Origin: Anaerolineae bacterium
GTDB lineage: Bacteria; Chloroflexota; Anaerolineae; Aggregatilineales; JAFGMM01
DNA length: 64,000 nt
Assembly (NCBI GenBank): GCA_027494055.1
Contig: JAOSJO010000001.1
Coordinates: forward strand, 1 to 64,000
Reading direction: 5' to 3'
The stretch's first letter is position 1. Each line of letters opens with the position of its first letter. The notes below the pieces were generated by a model, which ran no database searches, was not told the DNA's origin, and saw nothing but the letters and a program-made list of their open reading frames with translations. Positions 38,399 to 46,397 of the stretch are shown here, one piece after another. The position numbers and the translations under genes were made by a program.

Positions 38399-38930
38399 TA
38401 TCCTTCTCCTCACGGTCATCGAGGTCTTCGACCATATCGCGCATGACCTCAATCGCTTCTTTGAGCCGGGGGCGCATCACCGCCTTGATGCGCGCGAGTT
38501 CTTCTGCGCCGGCCGGCGTGATCCGGTAGCGGCGGACGGTGCGCTTGTCTGGGTCCTCCCACTCGCCCTCGATGAAGCCGCTCTCCTCAAGCACGGTAAG
38601 CAGCGGGTAGATCGCGCCGGGGTTGGCCGCCCACCGGTGGTGCGTGCGCTCGGCAATCTCCTGCATGAGTTCGTTGCCGTAGCGCTCCTCCCGGCTCAAC
38701 AAGTGGAGGACATAGAGCGGCAGCAACCCGCCGCCCTTGCTGAGCATGGTGGCGACAAAGGGGTTGAACGCCATCTCGCCCATGTGCCAGGGCTTGAACC
38801 GCCGCCCGCCGAACACCCAGTGGCTGGGCAGCGGCGTGCCCAGGAACTCGCGGAAGAAGTCGCGCCAGGCCATGCCCTGCCCGCGCCGTTCGTCCCATTG
38901 TTTCCAGAAATCGGTCCAGTGCTTTGTCAC
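38391..38930 (-). CDS. PadR-family transcriptional regulator
   Basis: A 179-residue protein with an N-terminal extension (about 70 residues) before the PadR winged helix. The core reads LPLYVLHLLSREERYGNELM, then EIAERTHHRWAANPGAIYPL and LTVLEESGFIEGEWEDPD, then RRYRITPAGAEELARI. The GTG at 38930 is taken as start because the promoter at 38983-39011 puts transcription start near 38976, downstream of all upstream Met codons in the frame, and GAGGG precedes it. PadR proteins repress their own operon and detoxification or efflux genes, releasing on ligand binding. The dyad covering its own promoter suggests autorepression. Its stop overlaps the next gene, so the operon is translationally coupled. 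Confidence 0.88.
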   Translation of the reverse strand: MTKHWTDFWKQWDERRGQGMAWRDFFREFLGTPLPSHWVFGGRRFKPWHMGEMAFNPFVATMLSKGGGLLPLYVLHLLSREERYGNELMQEIAERTHHRWAANPGAIYPLLTVLEESGFIEGEWEDPDKRTVRRYRITPAGAEELARIKAVMRPRLKEAIEVMRDMVEDLDDREEKDNA

Positions 38931-38949
38931 ATGTGCACCCTCTGTCCGA

Positions 38950-39011
38950 TTCAAGTATATTGACTTCAATATCATTGAAACCATTATACTTGAAACCAAG
39001 CAAGTTGTCAA
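38950..39011 (-). promoter_or_regulatory. padR promoter with nested dyad operators
   Basis: On the minus strand a perfect consensus promoter: TTGACA (plus 39006-39011), 17 bases, TATAAT (plus 38983-38988). Two inverted repeats overlie it: TTCAAGTATA (38950-38959) with TATACTTGAA (38985-38994), and an inner TTCAAT (38965-38970) with ATTGAA (38974-38979). The outer dyad overlaps the -10 box. This fits binding by the PadR encoded immediately downstream. Confidence 0.8.
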
Positions 39012-39151
39012 GGGGAAACGCATCCCTCACCTCCCTCGTCCTCCTCAGTCGACCTCCCTTGAAAACAGCAGCCTGTTTTGCATCTGCCCGCGAGCCTGAT
39101 GCTCGCGGGGAGCTACCCCGGACAATTTAGGGGGTTAGGCGTGGAGGTCAC

Positions 39152-39179
39152 GCAGGGGGACCCGCCGGGTCGCCCCTAC
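39152..39179. repeat. REP-like palindrome (GTAGGGGC family)
   Basis: CAGGGGGACCC, three bases and GGGTCGCCCCTAC form an imperfect copy of the palindrome seen at 21849-21877 and 61307-61335. It lies in the gap before the small gene at 39348. Confidence 0.6.
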
Positions 39180-39347
39180 GGGCAACGGTGGATTGCGTCA
39201 CCCTGGTTGGCCGCGTCCAAGCGCAACGGGCCGGCTAGAAGTTGCAAACCGGTTCCCCCGGCCAGATGTTGCAGCGCCTGAAGCACGTTGTACACTTAAT
39301 GCCGTGCATCGCGGAGGCGGCTCAGACAACGACGAAAGGACGCTCCC

Positions 39348-39590
39348 ATGCCTCCCAAAGTAAGCAAAGGCCGGGTGATCTTCCGCTGCTGGTCCCCGCC
39401 GCGCGGGCTGTACGAGCAGACGCAAGATTTCGAGTCGCTCGACGACCTCTTTGCCCTGTGCCTGCAGGTCGATGAGCCGCCCCTGATTGACCGCATTGTG
39501 ATCGAGGGGCAGGACGCCGACGGCAACCCGCGCGTGTTGACGTTCAACTTCCAGTCTTTGACCATAACCAGGCCTAAAACCGGCGATTGA
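39348..39590 (+). CDS. Small protein of unknown function
   Basis: An 80-residue protein starting MPPKVSKGRVIFRCWSPPRG. It contains LYEQTQDFESLDDLFALCLQ and LIDRIVIEGQDADGNPRVLT, which suggest a compact alpha/beta fold. I do not recognise the family. GAAAGGA stands about seven bases before the ATG, and the codon pattern is like that of neighbouring genes, so I believe it is expressed. It is convergent with priA, whose stop lies 20 bases away. Confidence 0.65.
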   Translation: MPPKVSKGRVIFRCWSPPRGLYEQTQDFESLDDLFALCLQVDEPPLIDRIVIEGQDADGNPRVLTFNFQSLTITRPKTGD

Positions 39591-39609
39591 GCGGGGCGCA
39601 GGCGAAGCG

Positions 39610-42566
39610 CTACAGCAGATCGACCGGGTCAATATCGACGACCCACGCCGGGTCGGACGGCAGGCCGCGCAGCGCGCGCGTGGGGTCGGGGCCTCGGACG
39701 AGCACCTGCCACCGGTAGTGGCTCGCCAGCCGTGTGAAGAAGCACGGCGTCGGCCCGGTGACCGTCGTCGCGCTCAGGCGCTGGTCGCGGACGCGGGCGC
39801 GCAGCATTTCCGCGACGCGGGCGGCGGCTTGCTCGGCCCGGCGCGCGTTGGGGGTCGCGGACGAGCACGCGCGCCAGCCGCGCGAACGGCGGGTAGCCCA
39901 GGTCGCGCCGGTAGCCGATCTCCTGGGCGTAGAAGGCGTGGTAGTCATGCTCGGCGGCGGCGGCGACCGCGTAGTGGTCGGGGTTGTAGGTTTGCAGCAC
40001 CACCCGCCCGCCGCGCAGCCCCCGGCCGGCGCGCCCCGCCACCTGCGTGAGCACCTGGAAGGTCCGCTCGGCGGCGCGATAGTCCGGCAGGCCGAGGCCC
40101 ACGTCTGCCGCGAGGATGCCCACCAGCGTCACCAGCGGCAGGTCCAGCCCCTTGGCGATCATCTGCGTCCCCCACGAGCACGTCGGCGTGCCCGTTGATG
40201 AAATGCTCCAGAATCAGCTCGTGCGCGCCCTTCACCGCGCCGGTCGTGTCGCGGTCCCAGCGCAGCACGCGCGCCTGCGGGAACGCCGTCTGCACCGCCT
40301 GCTCGATCAACTCCGTGCCCACGCCAAAATAGCGGATCCGGTCGCGCCCGCACTGGGGACAGACGCGCGGCTGCGGCTCCTGGTGGCCGCAGTGGTGGCA
40401 GATGAGCGCGCGGTCCGGGCCATGGTAGGTGAGGGGCGTGTCGCAGCGCAGGCACCGGTGCACGTAGCCGCAGTCGCGGCAGAGGATGAAGGTCGCCGTG
40501 CCGCGCCGGTTCATGAAGAGGATGGCCTGCTCGCCCGCCGCCAGCGCCTGCGCCAGCGCGCCACGCAGCGCCCGGCTGAAGACGCTCCGGTTGCCGGCGC
40601 GCAGCTCCTGCCGCATATCGACCACCTGCACCGGCGGCATCTCGATGAACACGGCGTCGGGCGCGCCGGTTTCGTCCGGCTCGGCGTGGTAGGCGGGTTC
40701 CTGCACGCCGAGGCGGTCGGCCTGGGCGCGCACGCGCAGCCGATGGCCCAGCACACGCTGCGGCAGTTCGAGCAGGCGGTAGTCTCCGCGCTGCGCCCTG
40801 AAGTAACTCACCAGGTCGGGCGTGGCGGTGCCGAGGATCACCGTCGCGCGGCTGAAGCGGCCCAGCGCGACCGCCGCCTCGCGCGCGTGATAGTAGGGCG
40901 GCGCGACCGGCGGCGACTGCTTGTAGCTGTCGTCGTGCGATTCGTCGAGCACGATCAGGCCCAGGTTCGGCAGCGGCGTGAACAGCGCCGACCGCGCCCC
41001 GATGATCACGTCCAGCTCGCCGGCGCGGGCGCGTCGCCAGGTGTCGTAGCGCTCGCCCTCGCTCAACCCGCTGTGCACGATGCCCAGCCGCCGCCCGAAC
41101 CGCGCCGCGAACCGGCGCACCGTCTGCGCGGTGAGCGAAATCTCCGGCACCAGGATGATGCCCTGCCGCCCCTGGTGGATCACCAGGTCGAGCGCGCGCA
41201 TGTAAAGCTCGGTCTTGCCAGACCCCGTCACGCCGTGGACGAGGAAGGGCCGGGGCGGCGCGCCGTCGGGCTGGTTGGCGGCGTCGATGGCGGCGCGGAG
41301 CGTGAGCCACGCCGCGTGCTGCGCGGCAGTGAGCGACGGCGGCTCCGAGGGAGTGAAGTCGCGGTCTGCGAGCGGGTCGCGGAACACTTCCTCTTCGCCG
41401 AGCACGATCAACCCGTCCTCGGCCAGCCGCCGCAGGTCATCCAGCGACGCGCCGGTCTGCGCGTATACCCACGTCACGTCGATGGACTCGACGGTGCGCT
41501 CGGCCTCGCGCGCCAGCATCTCCAGCACGGCGAGGTGCCGCCCGCCACCGCGCAATTCCACGATGGCGGGAACGATGTCCTCACGCGCGAGGGCCAGACC
41601 CACCGTGGCCGGCTCCTCCCAGCGCTGGATGACGCCCGCCGCCTCCAGGTCGCTGAGCGTCTTCGCGTCGGCGTCGATCTCGCTGCGCGGGACCGGCGCG
41701 CGGCGCGCGCGCAGTTGCGCGATCACACGCGCGGCGCGCTCCGGGTAGGGCCGGGCCGCCGGGCCGGCCTCCTGCCCCGCGCCGGGCGCGAGCGCCACCA
41801 TCGCGCGGCGCGGGAAGATGCGCACCATGCCCTGCGCCTCCAACCCCTTCACGACAGCGGGGGTGCAGTCCGCCTCCGCGCACACGCGATCCAGCGCCGG
41901 CAGCGGGTCGCCCGCCGCCTGCGCCGCCATGAGCACTTCGAGCACGTCGGCGCGCTTGCTCTCGTGACCCAGGAACCGCGCCACCGCCGGCGCCCGGTCC
42001 GGCGGGATGGCGAGCCGGGCAGTGCGCACCATCTGCGGGCGGACGGCGGGCGGGTCGAGGATGGGGGCGGTGCGCACCACGCCCCGCGCGCGCAGTTGGT
42101 TGACTGCCGCGCGCCAGTTGGCCTTGGGCAGCGCGTGCTCGATCTGCCGCCCGCGCAGCGGCCCGCGCCGCCGCAGGAGCGAGAGCACGCGCTTCTGCAC
42201 CTCCGTGCGGGGTTCGGCCTCAGCCTCGACGAGGGTGACCACGATGTCGCCGCGCCGGGCGAGGCCCGGTGGCAGGAACAGGCGCAGGCAGTCGCTCAGG
42301 TGGCTGAGCGTCTCGCGGCTCAGCCATTCCGCAAGCGCGATGTGCGCCGCCCCGACGACCGGCGTGGCGTCGAGCAGGCGCGCGATGGGCTTGGTCTCGG
42401 CGACGGGGCTGCGTTCGTCCAGCCGGAGCACGATGGCCTGCTGGCGCTCGCGCCCAAACGAGACCTCGACCAGGCAGCCCGGCGCGACCTGGCCTGCCAG
42501 TTCGGGCGGGATGTGGTAGTGAAACGTCCCGCTCACCGGCGCGTTGACGACCACTTCAGCGTACAT
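39610..42566 (-). CDS. priA: Primosomal replication restart helicase PriA (two frameshifts)
   Basis: About 985 residues. The N-terminal DNA-binding part starts MYAEVVVNAPVSGTFHYHIP. An enlarged middle region precedes the helicase core with Walker A HGVTGSGKTELYMRA, LVPEISLTAQTVRRF and DESHDDSYKQ, here DESH in place of the usual DEEH. Zinc-binding cysteines follow in LCRDCGYVHRCLRCD and ICHHCGHQEPQPRVCPQCGR. The end (QVAGRAGRGLRGGRVVLQTY) is in a second frame, and the last 80 residues are in a third. Both breaks sit in five-base G/C runs (40169-40173 and 39850-39854), where one base is extra. PriA reloads the replisome at stalled forks. It is divergent from metG. Confidence 0.92.
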
Positions 42567-42687
42567 GGCCGGAGTTTAACACGAAAGCGCCAAACGCGGA
42601 CGCGGCGCAGCGCGCGGGCGCTTGTGGTTCGCCCGTGCCCGAACGCTTCCCTCGTGGAATGCGCCTTGTTGTCCGCACGACAAATTC

Positions 42688-42716
42688 TTGACACATCCGG
42701 CCCAATCTCATATACT
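42688..42716 (+). promoter_or_regulatory. Consensus promoter of the metG leader
   Basis: TTGACA (42688-42693), a 17-base spacer and TATACT (42711-42716). Transcription is expected to start near 42723, only a few bases before the leader ORF at 42726. Confidence 0.85.
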
Positions 42717-42725
42717 TCGGGCACT

Positions 42726-42827
42726 ATGAAGGCAGTACGCAGCTACCGGATGATGGGCATGTGCAGCCTGCCGTGGTCGCGGCGGCGCGGAGCGCGCGCG
42801 CGACGATGGTCGGTTGGGCGCGCCTGA
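42726..42827 (+). CDS. Methionine-rich leader peptide of metG (proposed)
   Basis: A 33-codon ORF placed between the metG promoter and its upstream terminator. It starts MKAVRSYRMMGMCSLPWS, with Met codons 9, 10 and 12 clustered (42750-42761), and ends SVGRA before the stop at 42825. The start codon lies about three bases after the expected transcription start, so it would be translated as a leaderless message. Directly after the Met codons, CTGCCGTGG (42768-42776) can pair with CCACGGCAG (42835-42843) just before the terminator hairpin. A ribosome stalled on Met codons would cover the 5' arm. This is the layout of amino-acid attenuators such as trpL and hisL. That it is translated is inferred. 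Confidence 0.6.
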   Translation: MKAVRSYRMMGMCSLPWSRRRGARARRWSVGRA

Positions 42828-42854
42828 CCGACACCCACGGCAGAGGATTGTCAC

Positions 42855-42884
42855 ACCGCCGGCTCCGCACCGGCGGTTTTGTTT
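42855..42884 (+). terminator. Intrinsic terminator/attenuator in the metG leader
   Basis: Eight-base stem ACCGCCGG with CCGGCGGT around CTCCGCA, followed directly by TTTTGTTT. It lies 52 bases before the metG ATG and after the leader ORF, so it would stop transcription before metG unless the upstream RNA refolds. Confidence 0.82.
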
Positions 42885-42935
42885 ATCGCACAGGCGCGCC
42901 GCGCAACCACGACAACACAATCAGGAGGAGCACTC

Positions 42936-44705
42936 ATGGCCGAATACATCCACGTTTCCGTCGCCTGGCCCTACGCCAACGGCGACCTGCACATCGGGCA
43001 CCTGGCCGGCGCGTACCTGCCGGCGGACATCTTCGCCCGGTACCATCGTCTGAAGGGCAACCACGTGCTCATGGTTTCCGGCTCCGACGCGCACGGGACG
43101 CCGATCACCGTGCAGGCGGACAAGGAAGGCGTCTTGCCGCGCGCGGTCTTCGAGCGCTACCACAAGCGCTTCCTGCAAACCCAGAAGGACATCGGCATCA
43201 GCTACGACCTGTTCACCCACACCGACACCGACAACCACCACCGCATCGCGCAGGACTTCTTCACGCGGCTGCTCGAAAACAAGTACCTGTACCGCGAGAC
43301 GCAGCGCCAGCTCTACAGCGTGACCGAGCGGCGCTTCCTGCCCGACCGCTACGTCGAGGGCACCTGCCCCATCTGCGGCTACAAAGAGGCGCGCGGCGAC
43401 CAGTGCGACAACTGCGGCAATCTGCTCAACGCCACCGAACTGATCGACCCGCGCAGCAAGACCGACGGCTCCACGCCGGAGGTGCGCGAAACCGAGCACT
43501 ACTTCCTCGACCTGCCCGCGTTCACCGAGCGCCTGACGGCCTACCTCAACCACAACAAAGAACACTGGCGGCCCAACGTCATCAACTTCGCGCGCAACTT
43601 CATCGAACAGGGCCTGCAGGGCCGCCCGATCACGCGCGACATCGAGTGGGGCATCCCGGTGCCGCTGCCCGGCTGGGAGCAGAAGCGCCTCTACGTGTGG
43701 TTCGAGGCGGTGATGGGTTACTTCACCGCCAGCGTCGAGTGGGCGCACAACGCCGGCCAGCCCGACGCCTGGAAGCAGTGGTGGTACAACCCTGAGGCGA
43801 AGATTTACAACTTCATCGGCAAGGACAACATCCCGTTTCACACGATCATCTGGCAGGCCGAGCTACTCGGCGTGGACGGAATTTACGAGGACGACCCGTC
43901 GCGCCACCTCAACCTGCCCTTCGACGTGCCGGCGAACGAGTTCATGAACATCGAGGGCGCGCAGTTCTCCAAGAGCCGGAATTGGGCGGTGTGGCTGCCT
44001 GACATCCTCACCCGCTACGACCCCGACCCGATCCGCTACTACGCCACGGCGGTGATGCCCGAAACGCGCGATACCGACTTCACCTGGGAGGGGTTCGTGA
44101 GCCGCAACAACGAGGAACTGGTCTCGTGGTGGGGCAACCTGGCGAACCGCGTGCTGAGCTTCGCGTACAAGCACTTCGACGGCGCGGTGCCCGACCCCGG
44201 CGCGCTGCGCCCCGACGACCAGGCGTTGCTTGAGCAGGTCGAGCGCGGCTTCACGACGGTGGGCGATCTGCTCGGCGGGGTGAAGCTGCGCGCCGCGCTG
44301 GGGGAGGCGATGGCCCTGGCGCGCGAGGTCAACGGCTACCTCGACCGCGCGCCCTGGTTTGGCGTCATCAAGCACGACCGGCAGGCCGCCGCGACAACGG
44401 TCTACACCGCGCTGCGCGCCATCGATAACCTGAAGGTGTTGCTCGCGCCGTACCTGCCGCACACGTGCGAGAGGCTGCACCAACTGCTCGGCTACGACAG
44501 CCAGCTCTTCGGCGACCAGCACATCGTCACCTATCAGGAAGGCGCGCGCCCGCACGACGCGCTGACCTATGACCCGACGCCGGCCACCGGGCGCTGGACG
44601 CCGAGCGCGCTGCCGCCCGACCAGAAGCTGCGCAAGCCGTCGCCGCTGTTCAAGAAGCTGGATGAGAGCGTAATCGAGGGGGAGCGGGCGCGGCTGGGGA
44701 AGTAA
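42936..44705 (+). CDS. metG: Methionyl-tRNA synthetase
   Basis: A 589-residue class I synthetase. The HIGH motif is at residues 19-22 in NGDLHIGHLAGAYLPADI, and the catalytic loop is GAQFSKSRNWAVW, which replaces KMSKS with FSKS as is common in MetG. Zinc knuckles are in GTCPICGYKEARGDQCDNCG. The anticodon-binding helical domain follows from about residue 400. It charges tRNA-Met with methionine in the cytosol. AGGAGGAG at 42923-42930 fixes the ATG at 42936; the longer frame to 42879 would start inside the terminator. Length is normal for a MetG without the C-terminal dimerisation domain. Expression is probably controlled by the leader at 42726-42884. Confidence 0.96.
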   Translation: MAEYIHVSVAWPYANGDLHIGHLAGAYLPADIFARYHRLKGNHVLMVSGSDAHGTPITVQADKEGVLPRAVFERYHKRFLQTQKDIGISYDLFTHTDTDNHHRIAQDFFTRLLENKYLYRETQRQLYSVTERRFLPDRYVEGTCPICGYKEARGDQCDNCGNLLNATELIDPRSKTDGSTPEVRETEHYFLDLPAFTERLTAYLNHNKEHWRPNVINFARNFIEQGLQGRPITRDIEWGIPVPLPGWEQKRLYVWFEAVMGYFTASVEWAHNAGQPDAWKQWWYNPEAKIYNFIGKDNIPFHTIIWQAELLGVDGIYEDDPSRHLNLPFDVPANEFMNIEGAQFSKSRNWAVWLPDILTRYDPDPIRYYATAVMPETRDTDFTWEGFVSRNNEELVSWWGNLANRVLSFAYKHFDGAVPDPGALRPDDQALLEQVERGFTTVGDLLGGVKLRAALGEAMALAREVNGYLDRAPWFGVIKHDRQAAATTVYTALRAIDNLKVLLAPYLPHTCERLHQLLGYDSQLFGDQHIVTYQEGARPHDALTYDPTPATGRWTPSALPPDQKLRKPSPLFKKLDESVIEGERARLGK

Positions 44706-44721
44706 CGCCGCCAGAGGCGAA

Positions 44722-44757
44722 ACATCAGGGCGCACGCGCGCCCCTGGTGTTTGTGTG
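44722..44757 (+). terminator. Probable terminator after metG
   Basis: ACATCAGGGCGC pairs, with one bulge, with GCGCCCCTGGTGT around ACGC, followed by a TTGTGTG tract. It is 17 bases beyond the metG stop. Confidence 0.5.
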
Positions 44758-44760
44758 CGC

Positions 44761-45003
44761 TCAGCAACCGGCGGCGTCCGGCTGGCGCTCAATCCGGCGC
44801 GGCAGGCGCTCGCCCGCCCCTGTCACGCGCAGGCCGGCCAGGGCCTCACGGAACGCGCGCAGGAGAGGCGCGGCGGCGCGGCGCTCGCTGTCGGCGCGGC
44901 GCGCCTGCTTCGCCTGGTCGATCAACCGCCGGCGCGCGGCCTCAGCGTGCAGGTCCTTGATGTGCTCTTTCTGCACGGCGTCTTGATACTGTGGCAACAC
45001 CAT
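44761..45003 (-). CDS. Small basic protein of unknown function
   Basis: An 80-residue protein (MVLPQYQDAVQKEHIKDLHA and then Arg/Ala-rich helices with RRRLIDQAKQARR). It looks entirely helical. I start at ATG 45003 because AAAGGAG then stands seven bases upstream; the Met two codons earlier would be too close to it. No family is recognised. It is convergent with metG, and an inverted-repeat terminator for the URO-D gene lies upstream. Confidence 0.55.
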   Translation of the reverse strand: MVLPQYQDAVQKEHIKDLHAEAARRRLIDQAKQARRADSERRAAAPLLRAFREALAGLRVTGAGERLPRRIERQPDAAGC

Positions 45004-45136
45004 TTCCATGCTCCTTTGCCATTCTGCCGTGAGGGACCTCGCCCCCCGGCAGATTGCGCTCTACTTCGGCCTGCATGGTACCCGTTTAGCGTCTATAAAT
45101 CGTCTATTCCCATGCGAAATATCAGAATTGGGCGCA

Positions 45137-45164
45137 AAGAAAAGGGGCGCGCGTTCCGCGCCCC
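45137..45164 (-). terminator. Intrinsic terminator of the sugar-catabolic operon
   Basis: Stem GGGGCGCG with CGCGCCCC around CGTTC. On the minus strand it is followed by TTTTCTTT. It lies 26 bases after the stop at 45190 and ends the minus-strand operon that starts at 52430. Confidence 0.8.
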
Positions 45165-45189
45165 GTCGATGCCGACGCCGGGGGCCGCC

Positions 45190-46278
45190 TCATGGCGCGG
45201 GGTACGGCGTGTTGACGACGGTGTCCACCATCGCCCAGAAATTCGCCATCGGCGTGTCCAACTGCACGTGGTGCGTCGGCCCGATAATCAGCCCGCCGTC
45301 CTTGCCAATCGTCTCCAGGCGCGCAATCACCTCCGCGCGGACCATCTCCGGCGTGCCCAGCGGCAGCGTATACTGCTCGTCAATCGACCCCCAGAAGCAC
45401 AGCCTGTCGCCAAACCGCTTCTTGACCTCCGCCGGGTCCATGCACGCGGGCTGGATCGGGTTGAGCACGTCCAGGCCGATCTCGATCAGGTCGGGGATGA
45501 TGGGCAGGATGTTGCCGTCTGAGTGGTAGGCGACCCTGACATCGGGGTTGATGGCCTTGAGTTCGGCGATGAAGCTCGCCATGCGCGGCTTGAAGAACCG
45601 GCGCCAGTGGTCTTTTGAGATCAGCATCCCGTGCTGCTGCCCAACGTCGTCGCCGGTCCAGATCATGTCCACGCCCATCTCGGTCAGCCGTCTGGCGGCG
45701 GCCAGGTGGTACCGGTACGGGATTTCGAGGATGGCGTCCGCCAGGTCGGGGTTGAGCACGAAGTCCATGAGCATCCGCTCGTAGCCGCGCAGCGCCCACG
45801 CCGTCTCGAAGATCGTGGTGACGGTCACGCCCACGATCCAGTACTCGTCCTGGAACGTGCGGAGCACGCGCGCCGCCTCCTCGTAGAGTTCGGGGCGGTG
45901 CGGGTCGGGGGCCTTGTAGGACGAAATGGCGTCGTCGTCGGCGAGCGGGTGGCCGACGATCTCCGTGTACCGGCCCGCGCCGAAGGGCGTCTCGTATGTC
46001 TGCGAGGCCCAGCCGACGTCCCACTCATCGACGTAGTCGCCCGCCTCCTGGTAGTACGAGTTCGCCCAGCCAACCGAGGTGAGCAGCATGTCCTCGCCGA
46101 GCGCGCGCTCCAGCTCGTAGGTGTTGCCGCCGCCGTGCGGGTTGTGCACCTGCTGGCCCTTGAGCTGGAGGTCCGCGCGCAGCCGGTCGGCGAACTCCGG
46201 CGTGAAGCTCACCTGCATCGGGCAGCGGTCGGGCGCTTCGTGGTTGAGCGCGGTCAACACGCGGTCTCTGTGCTTCAT
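45190..46278 (-). CDS. Uroporphyrinogen-decarboxylase-family (URO-D) protein
   Basis: A 362-residue protein of the URO-D superfamily. It begins MKHRDRVLTALNHEAPDRCP, the opening typical of the non-haem branch (compare MtaA/CmuA-like methyltransferases and uncharacterised members in sugar loci). VDMIWTGDDVGQQHGMLIS, the pair AYHSDGNILPIIPDLIEIG and CFWGSIDEQYTLPLGTPEMV match the TIM-barrel active-site strands. True HemE residues (RQAGR) are absent, so it is not haem biosynthesis. The gene is intact and is the last of the minus-strand sugar operon. Its role with the isomerase, kinase and aldolase is unknown. A cobalamin- or zinc-dependent methyl transfer is possible but not shown. Confidence 0.85.
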   Translation of the reverse strand: MKHRDRVLTALNHEAPDRCPMQVSFTPEFADRLRADLQLKGQQVHNPHGGGNTYELERALGEDMLLTSVGWANSYYQEAGDYVDEWDVGWASQTYETPFGAGRYTEIVGHPLADDDAISSYKAPDPHRPELYEEAARVLRTFQDEYWIVGVTVTTIFETAWALRGYERMLMDFVLNPDLADAILEIPYRYHLAAARRLTEMGVDMIWTGDDVGQQHGMLISKDHWRRFFKPRMASFIAELKAINPDVRVAYHSDGNILPIIPDLIEIGLDVLNPIQPACMDPAEVKKRFGDRLCFWGSIDEQYTLPLGTPEMVRAEVIARLETIGKDGGLIIGPTHHVQLDTPMANFWAMVDTVVNTPYPAP

Positions 46279-46397
46279 GCGTCGGTTCTCCTCATGAAAA
46301 TAGCCTTCCGGTGATGGCTCCCCGCGAACTGAAGCTCGCGGGGAGTTAACCGTTGGGCATAAAGGTCAGGCCCATGTCGCTTGCCCTGCGCGCGACA

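Noticed and set aside
42716..42884. T-box or SAM riboswitch upstream of metG
   Set aside because: No T-box bulge sequence, no specifier-loop architecture and no SAM-I core are seen. The leader ORF with Met codons explains the terminator better.
45190..46278. Naming the URO-D-family protein HemE
   Set aside because: The HemE substrate-binding arginine motif is missing, the opening is that of the methyltransferase-like branch, and it sits in a sugar operon.
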